A stretch of DNA of 64,000 nucleotides, taken from positions 6,882,001 to 6,946,000 of the forward strand of contig JAZGTN010000009.1 of assembly GCA_037783415.1 (NCBI GenBank). The letters are read 5' to 3'. Position 1 is the first letter of the stretch; each line of letters begins with the position of its first letter. Shown in pieces: positions 33,675-45,006 of this stretch. Both the position numbers and the translations under genes were made by a program. This DNA comes from Leptasterias polaris (Eukaryota; Echinodermata; Asteroidea; Forcipulatida; Asteriidae). The notes beneath the pieces were generated by a model. It was not told where the DNA came from, did not search any database, and saw only the letters and a list, made by a program, of their open reading frames with translations.

Positions 33675-34816
33675 AGGTGCAGATGAATTTTCTTCTATAA
33701 GATGGATTAACAATGCATTTCAGCAAGATATTAATCATGCATGCTAAAACTACTCTTGCCTCTGTCAATTAAGATGTTTTTGTTTGCAAAATCTTCGCTA
33801 ACCTCTCAGTTCAGGAGGTGAGCATAAACAAGATCTTGCTTTGGAAACGTTATAAGCTGTGAGATTAAAATTTAAGACAATTTCTTTGAAATAGTACACT
33901 TCGACGCAATGCTCTGGTAGAAAATTGGTGGTGTTATTTTGTTGGTACTCTGTGTACGCGGCAAGGAGACCCTACAGTATTAGGTTTTACCAATAGAATG
34001 CCTTTCTAGCCAGCACTGGCCTGGGATGTCAAACACCCCTCCCGTTTTTTTTATGTTTTTTTTAGATTGTATACATTTTCCCCAAATGTATTTCAATCTT
34101 CCAGAAGCTTTGACATTTCAAAATCAAATTATCATCACTTGTCTTATTGAATGCCGGAGGCGATTCTGTTGTGAGAATGGACCCGGTGACGTCATCACTG
34201 CTATCGTGTGTCGGGTTTAATTTCAACTTGTGAACAATTAGAGTGTGGAATTACGTCTTCAAGACAAACTAAACAATATGCCAAAGTATTGGACAGGATT
34301 GAAATACGATAGTGAAGAAATTGTTAGTTTTGATCAGTTAGAAGCCACTTGTATTATAATCACATCCAGACAAAGAACACTATGTTTCCTTGAACAGTTT
34401 TTCTATTGAAGTGGGGATACGAAAATTCACCCTCTTTGTGCTACGAGGGAAACACCGTAGCAAAATGGTCGAATTGAGTGGGTAATGCGCAGCCACTCAA
34501 AACAAATTAGAAAAAGGAGAGAAAAGGCCTGAAAATTATTAATTTTCCGCTTTTGAGTTGATGTATCACATTATCTATTTAAATATTTTGGGATTATAAA
34601 CAGTTGCACAAAATGTAAGCCAATGTGTTATTCATACACTCTTATAAACGTCCGGGTCAGACGTAATCCGGATCCGAGTTCTGTCGGTCCTGGCCCATTT
34701 TGGGGTGAATCTAACCCGGAATATGTGTCAACATGACCCAGAAATGGGTCAAAATGACGCAGAATCCGAGTTATAATATTTTTTTTTAAAACCACTTTCC
34801 GGGTCAGCCTGACCCG

Positions 34817-35296
34817 TAATAATAATAATAATAATTATAATAAAAATAATAATAACATCTGTTTATATATAGCGCCTAACACCTTCAGAACAAAGTCTCT
34901 AAGCGCTCAGGAGAACAAAAGGAAAATTACATGTACGTATAATTGAACAGAAATGTTTTGAGAAGAGTCTTGAAATGTGAGACGGTGGTGGCTTGTTTGA
35001 TGTGAAGAGGGAGATTGTTCCATAGATGAGGTCCAGCAAACTGAAAGCTACGTTCACCATACGTTTTGGTGACAACAGTTGAACTAACCCTGGTTAGTTT
35101 GCTTTGTTTGCTGAACGGAGGTTTCTTGAATGCATGTATGCGGTGAGCAGATCTTTCAAGTAAATTGGGCCACTTCCATGACGACATTGAAATGTTAGGA
35201 CGAGAATCTTAAAGATAATGCTAGCATGAATAGGAAGCCAATGGAGTAATTGCATAGCCGGAGTAATGGGTTCATGTTTTCTTAAATTGGTCAGCA
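34817..35296 (-). mobile_element. LINE 3' end, truncated copy, inserted in family D
   Basis: Minus-strand CR1/L2-type fragment carrying only the C-terminal coding region and tail. Pieces of frame read HEPITPAMQLLHWLPI, FKILVLTFQCRHG, YGERSFQFAGPHLWNNLPLH and FKTLLKTFLF, parallel to HEPISPVLYNLHWLPV through FKSLLKTYLF in the LINE at 7751-8296. The two pieces are in different frames, so it is inactive. The tail has GCGCTATATATAAACAGATG and a TTA microsatellite (34817-34855). 5' truncation is typical of LINE insertions. Confidence 0.88.
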
Positions 35297-35328
35297 CCCC
35301 CCCCCCCCCCCCCCCCCCGGGGGGGGGG
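35297..35328. repeat. Poly(C) directly joined to poly(G)
   Basis: About 21 C residues followed by about 10 G residues, a perfect homopolymer palindrome at the junction of the LINE fragment and family D. Assembly or basecalling error is a real possibility. Confidence 0.7.
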
Positions 35329-36049
35329 ACCCGGGATCTCGGTCAACTCTGACCCGGGAGTTTTTAGAGTGTAAACAGACATTCATCACTGCTTTAAGTC
35401 AGTAGCAAATCGACGTTTCAATTAGATGGTGTTCATGAGTAAAGACAGACTGTAACTGTGTTAACTTCAAAAAGTGGTTTCTAAATTGCTTTCCGACCAC
35501 GCAAAATGTCAAACTCTACCCCACACTCTTGAAGCTGTGGAAGCTCTGAAGCTGTGGAAGCTCTAAAATTACGCACTAAGAGCTTCGGTAATTGTTTCTT
35601 CCTAATGGTATGAGATTTGAACGCATTGCACTCATATTCACCAGTCATGTGGTGTTTTGCAGCCGACCGGCACATACGCAATAAACAAGAGTCGCATCTG
35701 CAAAATTAATTACATAAATGAATGGAGATTGCTCAATTAAATCTGACGTTCACTTTGTGCATCATCAGTCACTGTGTTTGTTCAGTTGTCTTTGTGGTTT
35801 AATTTGCGATTCTCGGGAATATTTTGTAACGACGTCTTGCTTTTCTGGCCTCAAAGGTCAAAGATCAGGGTTTGGTTGTTTCCACTGAGTCATTACTGAG
35901 TCATTTGATGTCATTACTCAAAGGAAATCTGGATAATTCAATGTGACACTCAATAATTAATTGAATTTATAAAAGGTAAACACTAATACAAAGCAAACGA
36001 AATAAGTAAAAGTAAACTAAATAGTAGGCAGAAGTGAAATACCAGATCT

Positions 36050-36170
36050 CAATTTCATTGCCCTGTTTACCGCGGAATTACGCGCTTCCGGCAAATAGAA
36101 TCACGAGCTTTTCACTCGGGTTGCCGTAAGCGCAGAATTCTGCGCTTAACTGCACCTAAATTGGGTCCTG
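36050..36170. mobile_element. Degraded GGCCCAATTTCATGG-type element
   Basis: CAATTTCATTGCCCTGTTTA at the left, CGCGGAATTACGCGCTTCCG and GTAAGCGCAGAATTCTGCGC inside, and AAATTGGGTCCTG at the right echo the element at 26300-26548. Termini too diverged to score a target duplication. Confidence 0.5.
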
Positions 36171-36891
36171 GTGTAGATTACTGAAATCTTATATTAACAA
36201 ATCCATTATCAAAATATGTTTCATTTTCAATTTTTGTCATCAAAATAAATATATAATACATTTGTACCAACTGTTAACACGACTGTATTCGTTTTATTCA
36301 CCATTGTTGTCAGAAACCGAGGGTTAAAAATAGCGCAAAGGTATGAGAATAGCTGAACGGCGCAGCGAGAATAAATGGCCGGAAAACTGTAACAAAGTGT
36401 GACATATAAATACGGATGGGACGTTTACATTGAGGATGGTGTTAGAATACAGTTTTCTTTTGCACCCGTTCTTTTGTGGGACAGTATGTGGGTTGAGTAT
36501 TGAAGTGATTGCATTCGAGGAAGGTCAAAGTACCGTTTGAGAAGCTTTATATGTATAGTAAGAGAGATTTGTAATTCTGGTAAAGAAACCAAGGATGCCT
36601 CATAAGTGAAGTTAATTACAGTAGCTCGCAAGCCTGAGGAAACCTGTAAACAAAAGTGCTTGCTATGAACCAGAAACACCAGGGTTACCCCCCACCCCCC
36701 ACTCTTCCAAACCAACCCACCAAATAGATGAATTAAAGAAGTAACCAAACATATTTTTGTCGATTCTTATTACTGGCTTCCATGCATTTGTAGAACTGAT
36801 TTTTACAACGTTCTACTTTATGCTGAAGAAATTATGACGATTTTTAGTTGCAACAATTAACCAAAACAATTTTCATTCCGTCTCTTTTTAG

Positions 36892-36967
36892 GTTCCAGAG
36901 TTGGAACTTTGAGTGACCGGACCACACCCAGATGAGGAAAAAGGGGCTGCAACTGGAGAAGTCCGAG
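36892..36967 (+). other. Candidate exon (5' UTR plus 12 codons)
   Basis: A 76-bp segment is bounded by a good acceptor (pyrimidine-rich CATTCCGTCTCTTTTTAG ending at 36891) and a strong donor (GAG|GTAAGA at 36968). All three frames carry a stop codon before the ATG at 36932-36934. From that ATG the frame is open for 12 codons, MRKKGLQLEKSE, and reaches the donor in phase 0. This is what a second exon holding the end of a 5' UTR and a translation start would look like. The protein is not recognisable from 12 residues; the start context (C at -3) is weak. It could equally be a non-coding RNA exon or a chance pair of splice sites. No partner exons identified. Confidence 0.35.
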
Positions 36968-37218
36968 GTAAGAAAGACATACGTTTGATTGGCCATGGCC
37001 ACTATATCACGAATTGTGATTGGTTAATGAGAAAAAGTAATGTACTCGAATACGTGGCTACTTACAATTAGCGTTTTCGACAGCTTGGGTTGGCTGCATT
37101 TTCGGTCTAAAAAACGCATGTGCGCGCACAGGGTGCCAGACTTGACTGCACGTTGGGTTGCACCGACAATGGCCTCTAGCAACTTACGTGACCAAAGAAT
37201 AATATAGTGCTTCTATGT

Positions 37219-37512
37219 CGCTACAGTATGGGTAGCCCGAACCTAAAGGCTACAGTATGGTTAGGCTGAGTACATGTACGTACAGGCTACATTATGATAG
37301 CTCGAGTGTGTAGAAGCTACAGCGTGGATAGGCTACAGTATCACATGCATTCGCAGCTTACGGTATGGGTAGGCTATAGTGTACACAGGCTACAGCTTCA
37401 CGAGCGACTATATTCACAGGATACTGTGCGGGTAGGCTACATAATGGGCAAGGCTACAGTATGAGTAGGTTGCAGTAAAAAAAAGCGCAGGCTGTAGTAC
37501 TGGAAGTAGCTT
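37219..37512 (+). repeat. Degenerate GGCTACAGTATGG array
   Basis: About ten to twelve irregularly spaced copies of AGGCTACAGTATGGGTAGG-like sequence, for example GCTACAGTATGGGTAG (37229), GGCTACAGTATGGTTAGG (37248), AGGCTACAGTATCA and GGCTACAGTATGAGTAGG (37451). Spacing varies from about 15 to 40 bp, so it looks like an old decayed tandem array rather than a fresh minisatellite. Confidence 0.75.
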
Positions 37513-38794
37513 ACGGCGAGGGTTGTATAACACTAAGGGTTTTGATTGCGCAATTTCACCTTCTGTGGTGTAACTTTCTTGCTACTGTCCTGGTCTTCTT
37601 CACTGAAAACACAAGGTGACGTGGTACATAGGTCAAGGTTTGTTATTGTCAGATTTGATTTACGTCTGAGTGGTCAGCTACGAGGTCTGGTACGTCTGGC
37701 CGCGCTTGATTAAAAACCTGATCTGTCTGCGTTGGAAATGAAACCTCTGGATGGTGTCATTGTTGGGCCTGTTTGATAGATAAGAAAGAACCGAGTGGCT
37801 TTATATGGACGGACTGATGTATGAATCTACTCCAGGAAAAAATTGGTCTTAATTTGCTTTTTTTACGTGAATCAACCTACAACGTACTACTGTCTTGTTT
37901 TCTTCTTTACATCCAATTACCAAACTGGGTAGAATGAGCTAAAATGAATGTAAAATGTGAAAGTAAATTTTCCCTAACCAACATTTTTGCTATGACTATT
38001 GTCACTTATTTGTTGCACCATTCCAACCATTGTGTACGAAACCGAGGCTGAAAACTCTAAGTATAAACCAAGTCTGGTATCCTGAATCATCACATGACGT
38101 CACAACATCAGAAATGCAAACAGCGCCCAGTTAAGAATAGTCGTCACCGATTGTGTACAGCTCAGGGACTATAAATTGATACAACAAATACTTTGCATTG
38201 CGACTACAGGTACCGCGTCTAGAGCATAACAACAATGTCATAACGGCCATTTTAGCTTGACGTTTGACGAACTAGGAATTTACAAATGGACCATCTTGAA
38301 AGAGTCCTAAGTCCTGCTCGAATTGCCTGGGCTTCTGACCTCGTTTGCCCGACCCGAGAGTACGTTGGTACTTGTGATTAAACCCACCTCTTGTCATAAT
38401 CTTGCCGTGCATGTTAATTAACGGGTATTTGTTTTTCATCAATGGCTGCGAATGATATGGCCAATTGCCCAAAGATAGAGTAATGCAATACCCGATAGGA
38501 GCATCGCGCGCTATAGCATTACGAATTAGGGTTGGTGTAGAGGATCTCACGTGGCCTTTGGTGTCGCCGTCTAGGGTCGGGAGGCTGTCATTGGCCTAAC
38601 TTCTTGGCAAGCAAAAACAGGCAGGCGTCGTTTCTTTCGGCTGTACTATATGACATGTTATAGTCTGGTTACCGATTTGTGGATGGGTTGTCCAAATTTG
38701 GAACTGCCGGGTCGATGGAAGTAGACGTCTACATATAAATCAATGTTAATTTAGTTTCTTTGAACATGAATGGGGGTGTGTTAGGACTGCAACT

Positions 38795-39195
38795 ACGTTG
38801 GTTCCACTCTACGTCTTGTCTTAGCCATCACCTCGCATGATCTTCTTTAAGTGGCAGTAACATTTTCTAACAACATCAATGTTAAATGTTCTTACGATTC
38901 TACGTCATCCGGACACTGACATGGTTTTTAAAGACAAGCAAGACACAATCATGTCCAACCCTTTTTTTCTTGAAGATAAATTGACACTTGCTCGAGTCCA
39001 GATCTTTCCTACCATCGCATTGAACGTCCCATAGAGGCAGTTTACAGTGTCTAACCGCATCGATGTTATCAAGCCTATGATGTCACACGAATACTGACGG
39101 GTTTTTACGAGACAAGAAAGACACATGTCCAGTCTATTTCTTGAAGCAAAAGCGACGCTGGTTCCAGTCTAGTTAATTTCTTCAGCCAGCACTTC
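38795..39195 (+). repeat. Diverged tandem duplication, unit about 170-190 bp
   Basis: Two units and the start of a third. Matching blocks: GTTGGTTCCACTCTACGTC / GCTCGAGTCCAGATCTTTC / GCTGGTTCCAGTCTAG (starts 38797, 38989, 39158); TCTAACAACATCAATGTTA / TCTAACCGCATCGATGTTAT; CACTGACATGGTTTTTAAAGA / TACTGACGGGTTTTTACGAGA (in part); TTTTTCTTGAAG / ATTTCTTGAAG. Old and non-coding as far as I can see. Confidence 0.7.
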
Positions 39196-39864
39196 CAGCC
39201 GGAGACCCCAAAGGCAATCAATTGATTTTTATAGTCAGTGATGGGCAACCGTGCGCGGCTGGTCGGATCAGGTCACGGTGGTGGGCGGGAGAACAGATCA
39301 GTGCTAAATTACCCTTTGATTCTTCTTAACCCTCTGCTGATTTCAATCAACTTGTTTTGTCCAACCATGATCTTCATAGAGTATACATGATTTGTCTTCG
39401 TTTGTCTTCGTTTTGTTTTTTTGAAAGCTTCGTAGCATTTTAGTACGATGTTCCTTCATTTTGCCCAACAGTGTCAGAGTGCACGCGCTATATGCAATTT
39501 ACATAGTTCATGGAAGTGCAAGGGAAAAAGCGCGCGCACTTTTACAAATTAATACTTATGTTACAATCTTGACGGGCTTGTATCCTAACAATAAAAACAA
39601 CATTGGAGTCAACTGAATTTCACGTCTGCAATTTGTTTGCATATGTTTAACTTGTCATTTCCACACCGGTAACTATAAGCACTTTTCCAGATTAAAGTCA
39701 CTGCTTAGTCTTTGATCCAAAAAAAAGTCTCCTCCGTTATGAGCAAAAGATCTGGCTTAAAGCAATCGTCGCTCTTGTTTCTATGAGAACGTTAAACTTG
39801 TTTGTTTATCTTCGCATCAGTAGACCTACCAGTTGTTTGAGGAGGGCTTAGCGGACGTAGTGGT

Positions 39865-40072
39865 GTGCAAAATTTCATTTAAAACACGGGTTGTGGTAGG
39901 GTGTGGGTTCAAATCCCAGTCTGGTTGATCGCTGCCCTCTTATCTCTGAACAAGTTCAAAACCGCTATATTCTCAGGCAACCTTTTTATCTTTACCATGC
40001 TTTGGGTGTCAGAGGTGAAGGTTCGAGTCCTGGTCTGGCTGATCGCTGCCCTCTTATTTCTTAATAAGTTCA
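39865..40072 (+). repeat. Tandem pair of tRNA-like (B-box) units
   Basis: Two units about 117 bp apart share GGTTCRANTCC, then GTCTGG(T/C)TGATCGCTGCCC, TCTTAT and AAGTTC: first at 39905-39955, second at 40019-40071. GGTTCAAATCC and GGTTCGAGTCC both match the tRNA B-box consensus. No convincing A box or clover-leaf is visible, so these are not functional tRNA genes; a decayed SINE relative is the likeliest origin. Confidence 0.55.
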
Positions 40073-40164
40073 TTAACCTCACTCTCATAAAACATGTTAT
40101 CTGTTACCATGCATAGTAAATCACACATGCGTTAATACTCGTACGGCTTACCCCGGTGTCACCT

Positions 40165-40350
40165 TAAAAGGTAGGGTCATAGATTTTGTGGCTAAAAAGA
40201 CTAATACTTGGTGAGAAGCACTGCAGCTGCTTATAGTATAATCTTTTTTGAGAAAAGATTTCCTTCGAAGTAATATGATTTAGATAATTTTTCAACCCAA
40301 AACCTTTGAATCTGAGAAATCGTTTCTCACATTTCTAAGAATTGGTGTCC
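40165..40350 (+). mobile_element. TTAA-type MITE, family C (copy 3), fragment
   Basis: CTTGGTGAGAAGCACTGCAG, TAGTATAATC, TTCGAAGTAATA and TTTGAATCTGAGAAATCG parallel other family C copies. It runs directly into a family H segment. Confidence 0.55.
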
Positions 40351-40625
40351 GTTTTCGAATGTGGCCAGAGATGAGGTTTGTGTCACCTCGATAAACGTGG
40401 ATGGAGTCGACGGTCTTGTGAAAATACTGTGATTTTTTTGTTGCTGTTTTCTCAGCAAGTGGACGATGTATTCGGCTGAAATGTTTATTGTAATTTTTTT
40501 TAAATAAAGTGTACCTATAGCCTAAATCAACATTTCTTCGATAAAAAAAATAATGATGACTAAAGGCCTAAACCCTAACTTAGTCATCCGATTACCAATA
40601 GCAAATCACTCAACGGTAACATTTA
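40350..40625 (+). repeat. Interspersed repeat, family H (copy 2)
   Basis: GGTGTCCGTTTTCGAATG, GGCCAGAGATGAGG, TGTCACCTCGATAAACGTGG and ATTCGGCTGAAATG match 28310-28450 in order. Confidence 0.6.
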
Positions 40626-41490
40626 CCATTACAGTAAAAAGGCAAATCTTGGTCCACATTTTTTCAGATGTACTTTATGCTTTCCGAAACATGCAAGACA
40701 AAAAATTGCTATGCGCCTCCTAAACTATCATAAGCATAGAACGCAAAATGAGTCGAAGGTAAAAAGGGCAAAACCTCAGTTTGATCCAAGTATTATTTTT
40801 CAGATTTGAAAACTATAGGCCATAAAAAATGTTCAACAGTTATCTTTTTGAATTTGGTCATGATGATATTTGTTTAAAGAGAAAAAGCCTTCAAGTTATC
40901 AAAGTAATTGGTGGGTATGCATTTGGAAACATTATATTTATCGAATGATTATCGATCTTCCGTTTGAGATTTGAATTTCTCCTCATCTATTTGAAATATC
41001 TTTATTCTCAAATAAAAACACAAAGACCGACGAGATGCCGGTGTAATACATATCTATACTGATTGTCAACAGTTATGGATAAGTTTCTTGATTTGTTTTT
41101 TCTTTCCTCGTCATGGGTTAATACACTACCTTTAATAATGGAGCTGACATTTGATCTGTGTTTCAATTTCCCTTATGAAAGATCACTGTCGAGTCGGATC
41201 TGTCCCATTCTAGTCTTTCCTTAGATCACTCTGCGGTGTTTTACTGGTCAAGCGTAGCGATGGCTTTATCTACCGGTGATATTGCTTCTGCAGTCAGTCA
41301 GTTTCTGGCAGTAGACTCCCGGTAATGTTGTCTTTCTCTACACGGTGTCTCTGAGCCGTCTTAGAATTTCTGGATGGAAAACTAAGATCCTTGGAATTTT
41401 CTCATTGAGTCGAGTAGAAAAAAAAATGGCAAGCATCGTGCAGTTGATGGTGAGTAACATAAGATCATTTGGTACTTTTTAAAGCCGTAC

Positions 41491-41516
41491 TCCCCCCCCC
41501 CCCCCCCCCCCCCCCG
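41491..41516 (+). repeat. Poly(C) tract
   Basis: About 25 C residues; creates the glycine run of a minus-strand frame, which is not a gene. Confidence 0.9.
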
Positions 41517-42504
41517 GTTTATGAGCCAACGAATCAGTTCGGCCCTTGATAAAAATGGTCTGTGATTTTGAAGTGGTTTTTTGAAGAGGTGTACTGCTGG
41601 CTGTCTGCATGTCGCCCGTGTGGTTTTTCACTAAGCAGAGTTGATTTCGTTCAACATCCCGAGGGGGCTTCGCAGGGTTAGTAAAGAACACTTAGGAGCA
41701 AACAGTTTCGTCACCTTGTCAATATTTATGTCACATTCCTGTAAGAGTTGCTGAATATACTTTTGTTTACAAACGAAACAAAGCAACAGTTTAATAATTG
41801 AACTCCTAATTATTTTCGCATAAATTCACCTGTGCGCTTCGGTGTGTTCTGTGACAGTTAGATTTAACAGAAATCCACTTAGTATTGCCGATTACCGTAT
41901 TGTCTGACCAATTTGACAAGTCAATTTCAATGGGCCTTTTCCATAACTACGTTTGATGTTATGTTCATTTTCTCCCGAGATCTAGATAATCTATAGTTTG
42001 ATAAAATTATCTACAAAAGCATTGTTTACCACTCAAATTTCCATTTGTATGCGCGAGTATGTAGAATCAAACATGAGTCACAACGGGTTGTCATTGGTTG
42101 ACGCTCAATGACAGTTAATAGGATATGTTAGATATGACCATTACACGAGACATTGTCCAGATTGATATATTAGTTTATATTGAAGCCGAGTCATCATTCA
42201 TGCAGATCTACATGGAAGATAAGTCATCGAGGTAGAGAAAATGATCAGTCTACAAAATGAGCGCTCTATTCATTTTGTTAAGGACCTCTTTAAATATCTC
42301 AAGATGGGCACAATGCTATGACCAGGGACATAAAGGTGATTACCTTCGTCAAGTATTAGGCCTTCAAGGTACGCCGGAGTATAAAGTAAAATATTTTACA
42401 AACATAAATCTGTCATTATCGAAGACAATTGTCAGTATAGTTAAAACGGAATTACATTGAAATTACACATTAAACATCTGTGATCAGTTGTAAACTTATG
42501 TATA

Positions 42505-42796
42505 CCTTGAAGTCTAATGCGTGAACCTGTGAAAGTTTAAATTCAATCGGTCATTGCAATCACCATAAACAAAAGTGGGGAAAAACCTTAAGTGTTTTCA
42601 CTGTTTTCAAGCATCGAGTTTTTGACTCATGAGATCAAAACTAATTGTTTTACTCATTTCTCAAAAACTATAGCATTTAAAGCAAAAATATTTCAAATGG
42701 ATTTTCCCATCATGACCATCGTTATACCATGTAAGTTATGTGTGAATCTGTGAACATTTATATTTTTACTCTTACCAATGTTACAAACACCCTTTA
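42505..42796 (+). mobile_element. TTAA-type MITE, family A (copy 5)
   Basis: GAACCTGTGAAAGTTTAAAT, TCAATCGGTCATTGCAATCA, CATGACCATCGTTATACCAT and TTACCAATGTTACAAACACC match the family. Right end TTAA at 42793-42796; left end lost. A degraded GGCCCAATTTC-type element begins almost immediately after. Confidence 0.75.
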
Positions 42797-42797
42797 A

Positions 42798-43052
42798 CGG
42801 TAAGCAAATTTATCGTGCTAATAGCAGACAAATTTGCTTAAGCGCTAGCGTATTTCACAGGTTAGCAAGAAATTCAGGCTGACAGCTTGCCTGTTCACCA
42901 TGGATTTGCATTGTGACGTCATTCATTTCCATACACTAAGCACCGGAAGGTTAGCATGCCTTTTCGTGTGCTTACGGTTAGCAGCGCTATGAAATGGAAA
43001 CTCGCGCAGTAAGCACAAAATAGGCCGTTAAGCGGCTCTATGAAAATGGGCT
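42798..43052. mobile_element. Degraded GGCCCAATTTCATGG-type element abutting family A
   Basis: GGTAAGCAAATTTATCGTGC, GCGCTTAAGC-like blocks, CGTATTTCACAGGTTAGCA (also seen near 26385) and CGCAGTAAGCACAAAATAGG, ending ATGAAAATGGGCTC, resemble the element at 26300-26548 with heavy divergence. Confidence 0.5.
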
Positions 43053-43419
43053 CTCTCTTTTGATTCAACTAATGCTATGGAGCAATGCAGACAAACCTTG
43101 CTGCATTGTTATCTCCACCAACGCAATATTAAAATTCAATTTTTGTTTTCTTCTGAATCTATTTATCTTGACATTGACCTGCTGCTGATTGTACCTTGGT
43201 ATTTCCGACAAGGGATTGCATGATATTAAAGGCTGATGTATGATCAGCAATGATCACAAATTAAAATTATAATCTTGAAAATTTGATTGAATATATAAAC
43301 TGGCCATGAAGTAAAACACAAATGCTGTTCTATAATCCTTTAAAGATATTACTATTAGACAGGATTAGTAGAGCTGACAAAATAGTCACAGACAGTGTTC
43401 ATGTTTTGTGTGATCAACC

Positions 43420-43615
43420 ATTATACATAAAATAACAAACATATGAAACTTTGGGCTAATCAAACTTTGGGCTAATCAGTTTTCTTGAATATGACTTCAT
43501 TTCAGAGGGAAACTTTTTCACACAAAAAAATTGTTTCTAGCATAAACTTCATAATCAATAAGCTTTCACTCTGAATTTAAACAATGTTTTGTTTTTTTAA
43601 CCTTACCAATCCAAT
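43420..43615 (+). mobile_element. TTAA-type MITE fragment
   Basis: ATTATACATAAAATAACAAA and ATATGAAACTTTGGGCTAAT, with a 16-bp tandem duplication AACTTTGGGCTAATCA (43447-43480), then TTCAGAGGGA and CCTTACCAATCC. Ends not definable. Confidence 0.5.
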
Positions 43616-44155
43616 CCAATATAATACCTTGAGTGAAGGTTACGGCAGGATGCGATGAGTGGGTGTCACAACACACAAGTAACAGTTTTAGCATTGTTAG
43701 CATTGTCATCAGTCAAACTACCCATACATGATGAGGTTCATGATTCATAGGGACACTTTGGTTAAAGGGGGCAGTGGAGTTAATACAATTGCCCAAGATT
43801 TGATCACGGGGTAAAAACTATTTTTGCTTTTTCTGTCCGAGTTTTATTCATTTTTCTACTTGTTCCCGAACATTTCTAACAGCAAATTGTAGGAGGGCAG
43901 TTGCCCCCCCCCCCCCCCCCCAACCCGTGTCGTACACCTGTCCTAATAGATGTGATGGCACCCAATACAACAGTTACCAACCCAAGTACAATTTGATTAG
44001 TGTAATCCTGGACAAAATCGATGTGTTTCATTCGAAAAACTTACGGATTATGAAGTTCATCACAAGCACATATCCCCTCCAAGAGAATTATTGTCCTCTC
44101 AAATACTAACAAAGTTGAGAAAATAACATTCGAAGATCACCGTTGCTTTTAGTTT

Positions 44156-44400
44156 GGCCGTTTACGAAACGGAGGCTCAGGCTCAGGCTTAGGCATAGGC
44201 TTCAGAAACGTCTGCCATATTGATGCCTTTGCGAATCCACCCCTTACCGAGGCTTCGTCAGGCTTCGTCAGGCTCCGCTTTGGGCCGAATTCCGAAGCCT
44301 CAAACACAAAGCCCAAGCCGGAGCCTCTGACTCGTATGAGGCCGACGTTTCTGAAGCCTAAGCCTAAGCCTGAGCCTGAGCCTCCGTTTCGTAAACGGCC
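44156..44400. mobile_element. 245-bp foldback built from GGCTCA/GGCTTA hexamers (TSD TTT)
   Basis: Ends GGCCGTTTACGAAACGGAGG and CCTCCGTTTCGTAAACGGCC are exact complements. Inside each arm is a hexamer ladder GGCTCAGGCTCAGGCTTAGG (complement on the right), then GCTTCAGAAACGTC / GACGTTTCTGAAGC. TTT flanks both sides (44153-44155, 44401-44403). The centre contains further GGCTTCGTCA repeats. No coding capacity. The GGCC ends and 3-bp duplication resemble the elements at 6307 and 52483. Confidence 0.85.
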
Positions 44401-44598
44401 TTTGATTGCCGCAAATGAAACAACTACTAACAGAAACTATAGTAGAACACAATCACTGACAAAGAAAGCAGTTTTTGTTGTTTTCAATACAAAATTTACA
44501 CCACTTTGATTACACTTTCACATGTTGCTGTTACGGCGTTTATTGAGAAATAAAGAGAATGGCATTTTAGATTATCTTTCAAAACCCAGTATGTACCT

Positions 44599-44919
44599 TT
44601 AATGCACATTTGTGACATTGGTAATTGTCATCAAAGACCAGTATCCACACTTGATGTGACCCAACATATACATAAAATAATAAACCTGTGAAAGTTTGAG
44701 CTTAATCGTCCATTGGAATCACGAGAAAAAAGTGGGGGGGGAAAACTTAAAATTATTTCAAAAACTAATTGTTTTACTCATTTCTCAAAAATATTGCATT
44801 TCATGCAAAAATATTTCACAGGGAGTTTCCACCATGACCATATTTATACCATGTAAGTTGTGTGCAATTCCGTGAAAATGTATACTTTTACTCTTACCAA
44901 TGCTATCAACACCCTTTAA
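44599..44919 (+). mobile_element. TTAA-flanked MITE, family A (copy 6), complete
   Basis: TTAA at both ends (44599-44602 and 44916-44919). Carries GGTAATTGTCATCAAAGACC, AGTATCCACACTTGATGTGA, CCCAACATATACATAAAATA and TTACCAATGCTATCAACACC. The fullest family A copy in the window and a good in-window reference. Confidence 0.8.
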
Positions 44920-44982
44920 ACTTCTTGATAATTATTATTTATGTCAACACGGACTTTATGAGGTGACTGTTTCCCCGATGGG

Positions 44983-45006
44983 GTGGGGGGGGGGGGGGGG
45001 AGGGGG
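44983..45006 (+). repeat. Poly(G) tract
   Basis: GTGGGG followed by a G run of about 17 bases interrupted by A. The overlapping glycine-rich frame is an artefact. Confidence 0.85.

Larger units (their letters stand above)
34637..35373 (+). mobile_element. GGGTCA-rich element, family D (copy 3), split by a LINE fragment
   Basis: Left end CACTCTTATAAACGTCCGGG, interior ATGACCCAGAAATGGGTC and TGACGCAGAATCC, right end GACCCGGGAGTTTTTAGAGT. Interrupted after CAGCCTGACCCG (34816) by a minus-strand LINE 3' end and a C/G homopolymer block, resuming near 35329. Confidence 0.75.

Noticed and set aside
38272..38550. 92-codon minus-strand frame of plausible composition
   Set aside because: No recognised domain, no flanking splice sites that I can defend, and no match to the candidate exon upstream.
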